From positions 5,123,001-5,187,000 of the forward strand of contig NZ_CP016353.1 of NCBI RefSeq assembly GCF_002240355.1: DNA of 64,000 nucleotides, in the 5' to 3' direction. The translations under genes were made by a program, and so were the position numbers. The stretch comes from Prauserella marina. Lineage in GTDB: Bacteria; Actinomycetota; Actinomycetes; Mycobacteriales; Pseudonocardiaceae. Below the pieces are notes generated by a model. The model saw only the letters and a program-made list of their open reading frames with translations, was not told the origin of the DNA and did not search any database. Positions 63,962 to 64,000 of this stretch are shown one piece after another; positions within the stretch are counted from its first letter, which is position 1, and each line of letters opens with the position of its first letter.

Positions 63962-64000
63962 ATGGAGAAGACACGCCTGCTCCGGCTCGTCGAACTCGCG
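63962..64000 (+). CDS. Start of a further gene, cut by the window edge
   Basis: An ATG directly follows the transporter stop (TAG-ATG) and reads MEKTRLLRLVELA to the edge. The tight junction suggests the operon continues. Too short to identify; a regulatory protein is possible. Confidence 0.4.
   Translation, partial: MEKTRLLRLVELA

Noticed and set aside
1-64000. CRISPR arrays, tRNA or rRNA genes, insertion sequences, att sites
   Set aside because: No regularly spaced repeats, cloverleaf-like sequences, transposase or integrase products were recognised by eye.

Overview
The window is 64 kb of high-GC actinobacterial chromosome. It carries mycolic-type mce and lexA/nrdR/hflX/dapF/miaA blocks in the Mycobacterium order, meso-DAP synthesis, B12-dependent ribonucleotide reductase, IdeR, many GTG starts and leaderless-looking promoters. 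This fits a Pseudonocardiaceae-like genus (Amycolatopsis, Prauserella, Saccharomonospora); the family call is inference from gene content and style. No rRNA, tRNA, CRISPR array, transposase or integrase was seen.

Region 1 (1-17.8 kb) is a steroid-uptake locus. A leftward run of 14 closely packed genes holds ferredoxin, alcohol dehydrogenase, SDR, aldehyde dehydrogenase, SDR, yrbE4A, yrbE4B, mce4A-F and two Mce-associated membrane proteins. It lies divergent from an acyl-CoA dehydrogenase pair (fadE26-fadE27 type). The order matches the Mycobacterium tuberculosis mce4 locus, with three or four extra dehydrogenase genes. A 14-bp palindrome in the 91-bp divergent gap fits the KstR operator. A sulfotransferase gene lies beyond the end of the run.

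Region 2 (17.9-31.3 kb) holds a secreted protein, an SMP-30 lactonase/SDR pair behind a large nested inverted repeat, a GNAT-pseudoligase protein acetyltransferase beside an AcuC-type deacetylase, a rhodanese, ideR, a repeat-rich interval of doubtful coding status, galK with a Pro/Ser low-complexity N-terminus, galE and a DUF4192 protein.

Region 3 (31.3-41 kb) holds exported or envelope functions: an Xaa-Pro dipeptidyl-peptidase, a MuiA-like protein, a class-A-like serine hydrolase, a zinc metallopeptidase and a cytosolic prolyl oligopeptidase, with DUF2293 and CBS proteins between.

Region 4 (41-55 kb) is a conserved housekeeping block: nrdJ-nrdR, a LysM cell-division/wall protein divergent from lexA with SOS boxes, a propeller-like secreted protein, hflX, an inserted regulator/MFS pair with its own perfect operator, dapF, miaA, an Rv2728c-like protein and a DUF349 protein.

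Region 5 (55-64 kb) appears to be an oxalate-catabolism cassette: a TPP-dependent oxalyl-CoA-decarboxylase-like enzyme, a clear formyl-CoA:oxalate CoA-transferase, an NDP-forming acyl-CoA synthetase and an Nramp-like transporter lacking the canonical metal ligands. It is preceded by a DUF6457 protein, a ketopantoate-reductase-like gene and a half-length aldehyde-dehydrogenase-like gene. A 17-bp operator-like motif is repeated in front of two of these units. This cassette, with its unusual transporter and repeated operator, is the best candidate here for a poorly described system.
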